From Bicyclus anynana (taxonomy: Eukaryota; Arthropoda; Insecta; Lepidoptera; Nymphalidae), in the NCBI RefSeq assembly GCF_947172395.1, contig NC_069109.1, positions 7,279,224 through 7,343,223 of the forward strand: a stretch of DNA of 64,000 bases, read 5' to 3'. The translations under genes were made by a program, and so were the position numbers. Shown here piece by piece: positions 63,616-64,000 of this stretch (its first letter is position 1; each line of letters starts with the position of its first letter). The notes beneath the pieces are model-generated. The model was not told where the DNA came from. It worked only from the letters and a program-made list of their open reading frames with translations, and did not search any database.

Positions 63616-64000
63616 TTTTATTCTTTACAAGTTAGCCCTTGACTGCAATCTCACCTGATGGTAAGTGAAGATGGAATCGGGCTAATTTGTTAGGAGGAGG
63701 ATGAAAATCCACACTCATTTCGGTTTCTACACGACATCGTACCGGAACGCTAAATCGCTTGGCGGTACGTCTATGGATATAAACCGGTTTTGCGTTGACG
63801 TCACAGCGACTCGCCGCACGTTCGAGAGAAGTTAGTCGCATACCGCCGCTAATGACCATTGCGTACCTACTTGTGCTCGCGCCATATGTTATCGATTTTA
63901 CGTATCTTTAAGTTTGTATTTGTGTTGTGTTTCATTAATAAATATCAGAACTGATATTGTGTGGACTTATTCGCGTTTATCCCACACGTCTTTGTCGGTA
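63616..64000 (-). mobile_element. SINE family A interrupted by an LTR-like insertion
   Basis: The minus-strand SINE runs from the tail (63640) to GGCGGTACGTCT (63772) and resumes at ACGTCTTTGTCGGTA (63986-64000, window end). Between lie ~213 bases (63773-63985) absent from other copies, flanked by a duplicated ACGTCT. The insert contains AATAAA (63939) and ends TATCCCAC. It may be a solo LTR or TRIM, but exact TG..CA ends cannot be fixed. Confidence 0.7.

Overview
The window looks like nuclear DNA of a lepidopteran insect. The basis is: AT-rich sequence with many short exons behind canonical GT..AG introns; several tRNA-headed SINE families; repeats that start TCTATACTAATATTATAAA and end in a GC hairpin plus CTAG, as Lep1-like Helitrons of moths and butterflies do; LINE 3' ends with (GATTT)n or (ATT)n tails; and insect-type ZAD zinc-finger genes. 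The species cannot be read from the sequence.

I reconstructed seven complete protein-coding genes with splice phases that close, plus two partial genes at the edges. Left to right: a 3'-terminal exon of an unknown gene (903-1066, +); about 7 kb of repeats; a PCLAF/PAF15 homologue (8543-12030, -); a 15-exon ZAD-C2H2 zinc-finger gene with 11 fingers (13739-29479, +); a mitochondrial Obg-family GTPase, MTG2/GTPBP5 (29947-34057, +); a second ZAD-C2H2 gene with 8 fingers (34973-44026, -); a CAAP1 homologue (44869-51597, -); an RPUSD1-like pseudouridine synthase (52158-55781, +); a THAP-domain gene (57068-59280, +); and the last two exons of an Arg/Glu/Lys-rich protein (62390-63594, -). PCLAF and the first ZAD gene are divergent, as are CAAP1 and RPUSD1. 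The two ZAD genes are related and lie in opposite orientation around MTG2, which suggests a local inverted duplication. I see no pathway or operon-like link among these genes.

The most unusual features are in the introns. Minisatellites sit against splice sites in several genes. Exon fragments have been copied into neighbouring introns, including a 124-bp tandem repetition of the end of a ZAD exon with its splice donor. Two inverted 1.4-kb Helitrons flank one zinc-finger exon. One of them sits in a repeat whose uninterrupted copy is present 34 kb away, giving an in-window empty site. There are also several foldback elements and palindromes, a hAT MITE with an exact 8-bp target duplication, and an LTR-like insertion inside a SINE. 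I found no convincing new multi-gene system.

All gene models come from reading splice sites and phases by eye; 5' and 3' UTR limits are mostly undetermined.
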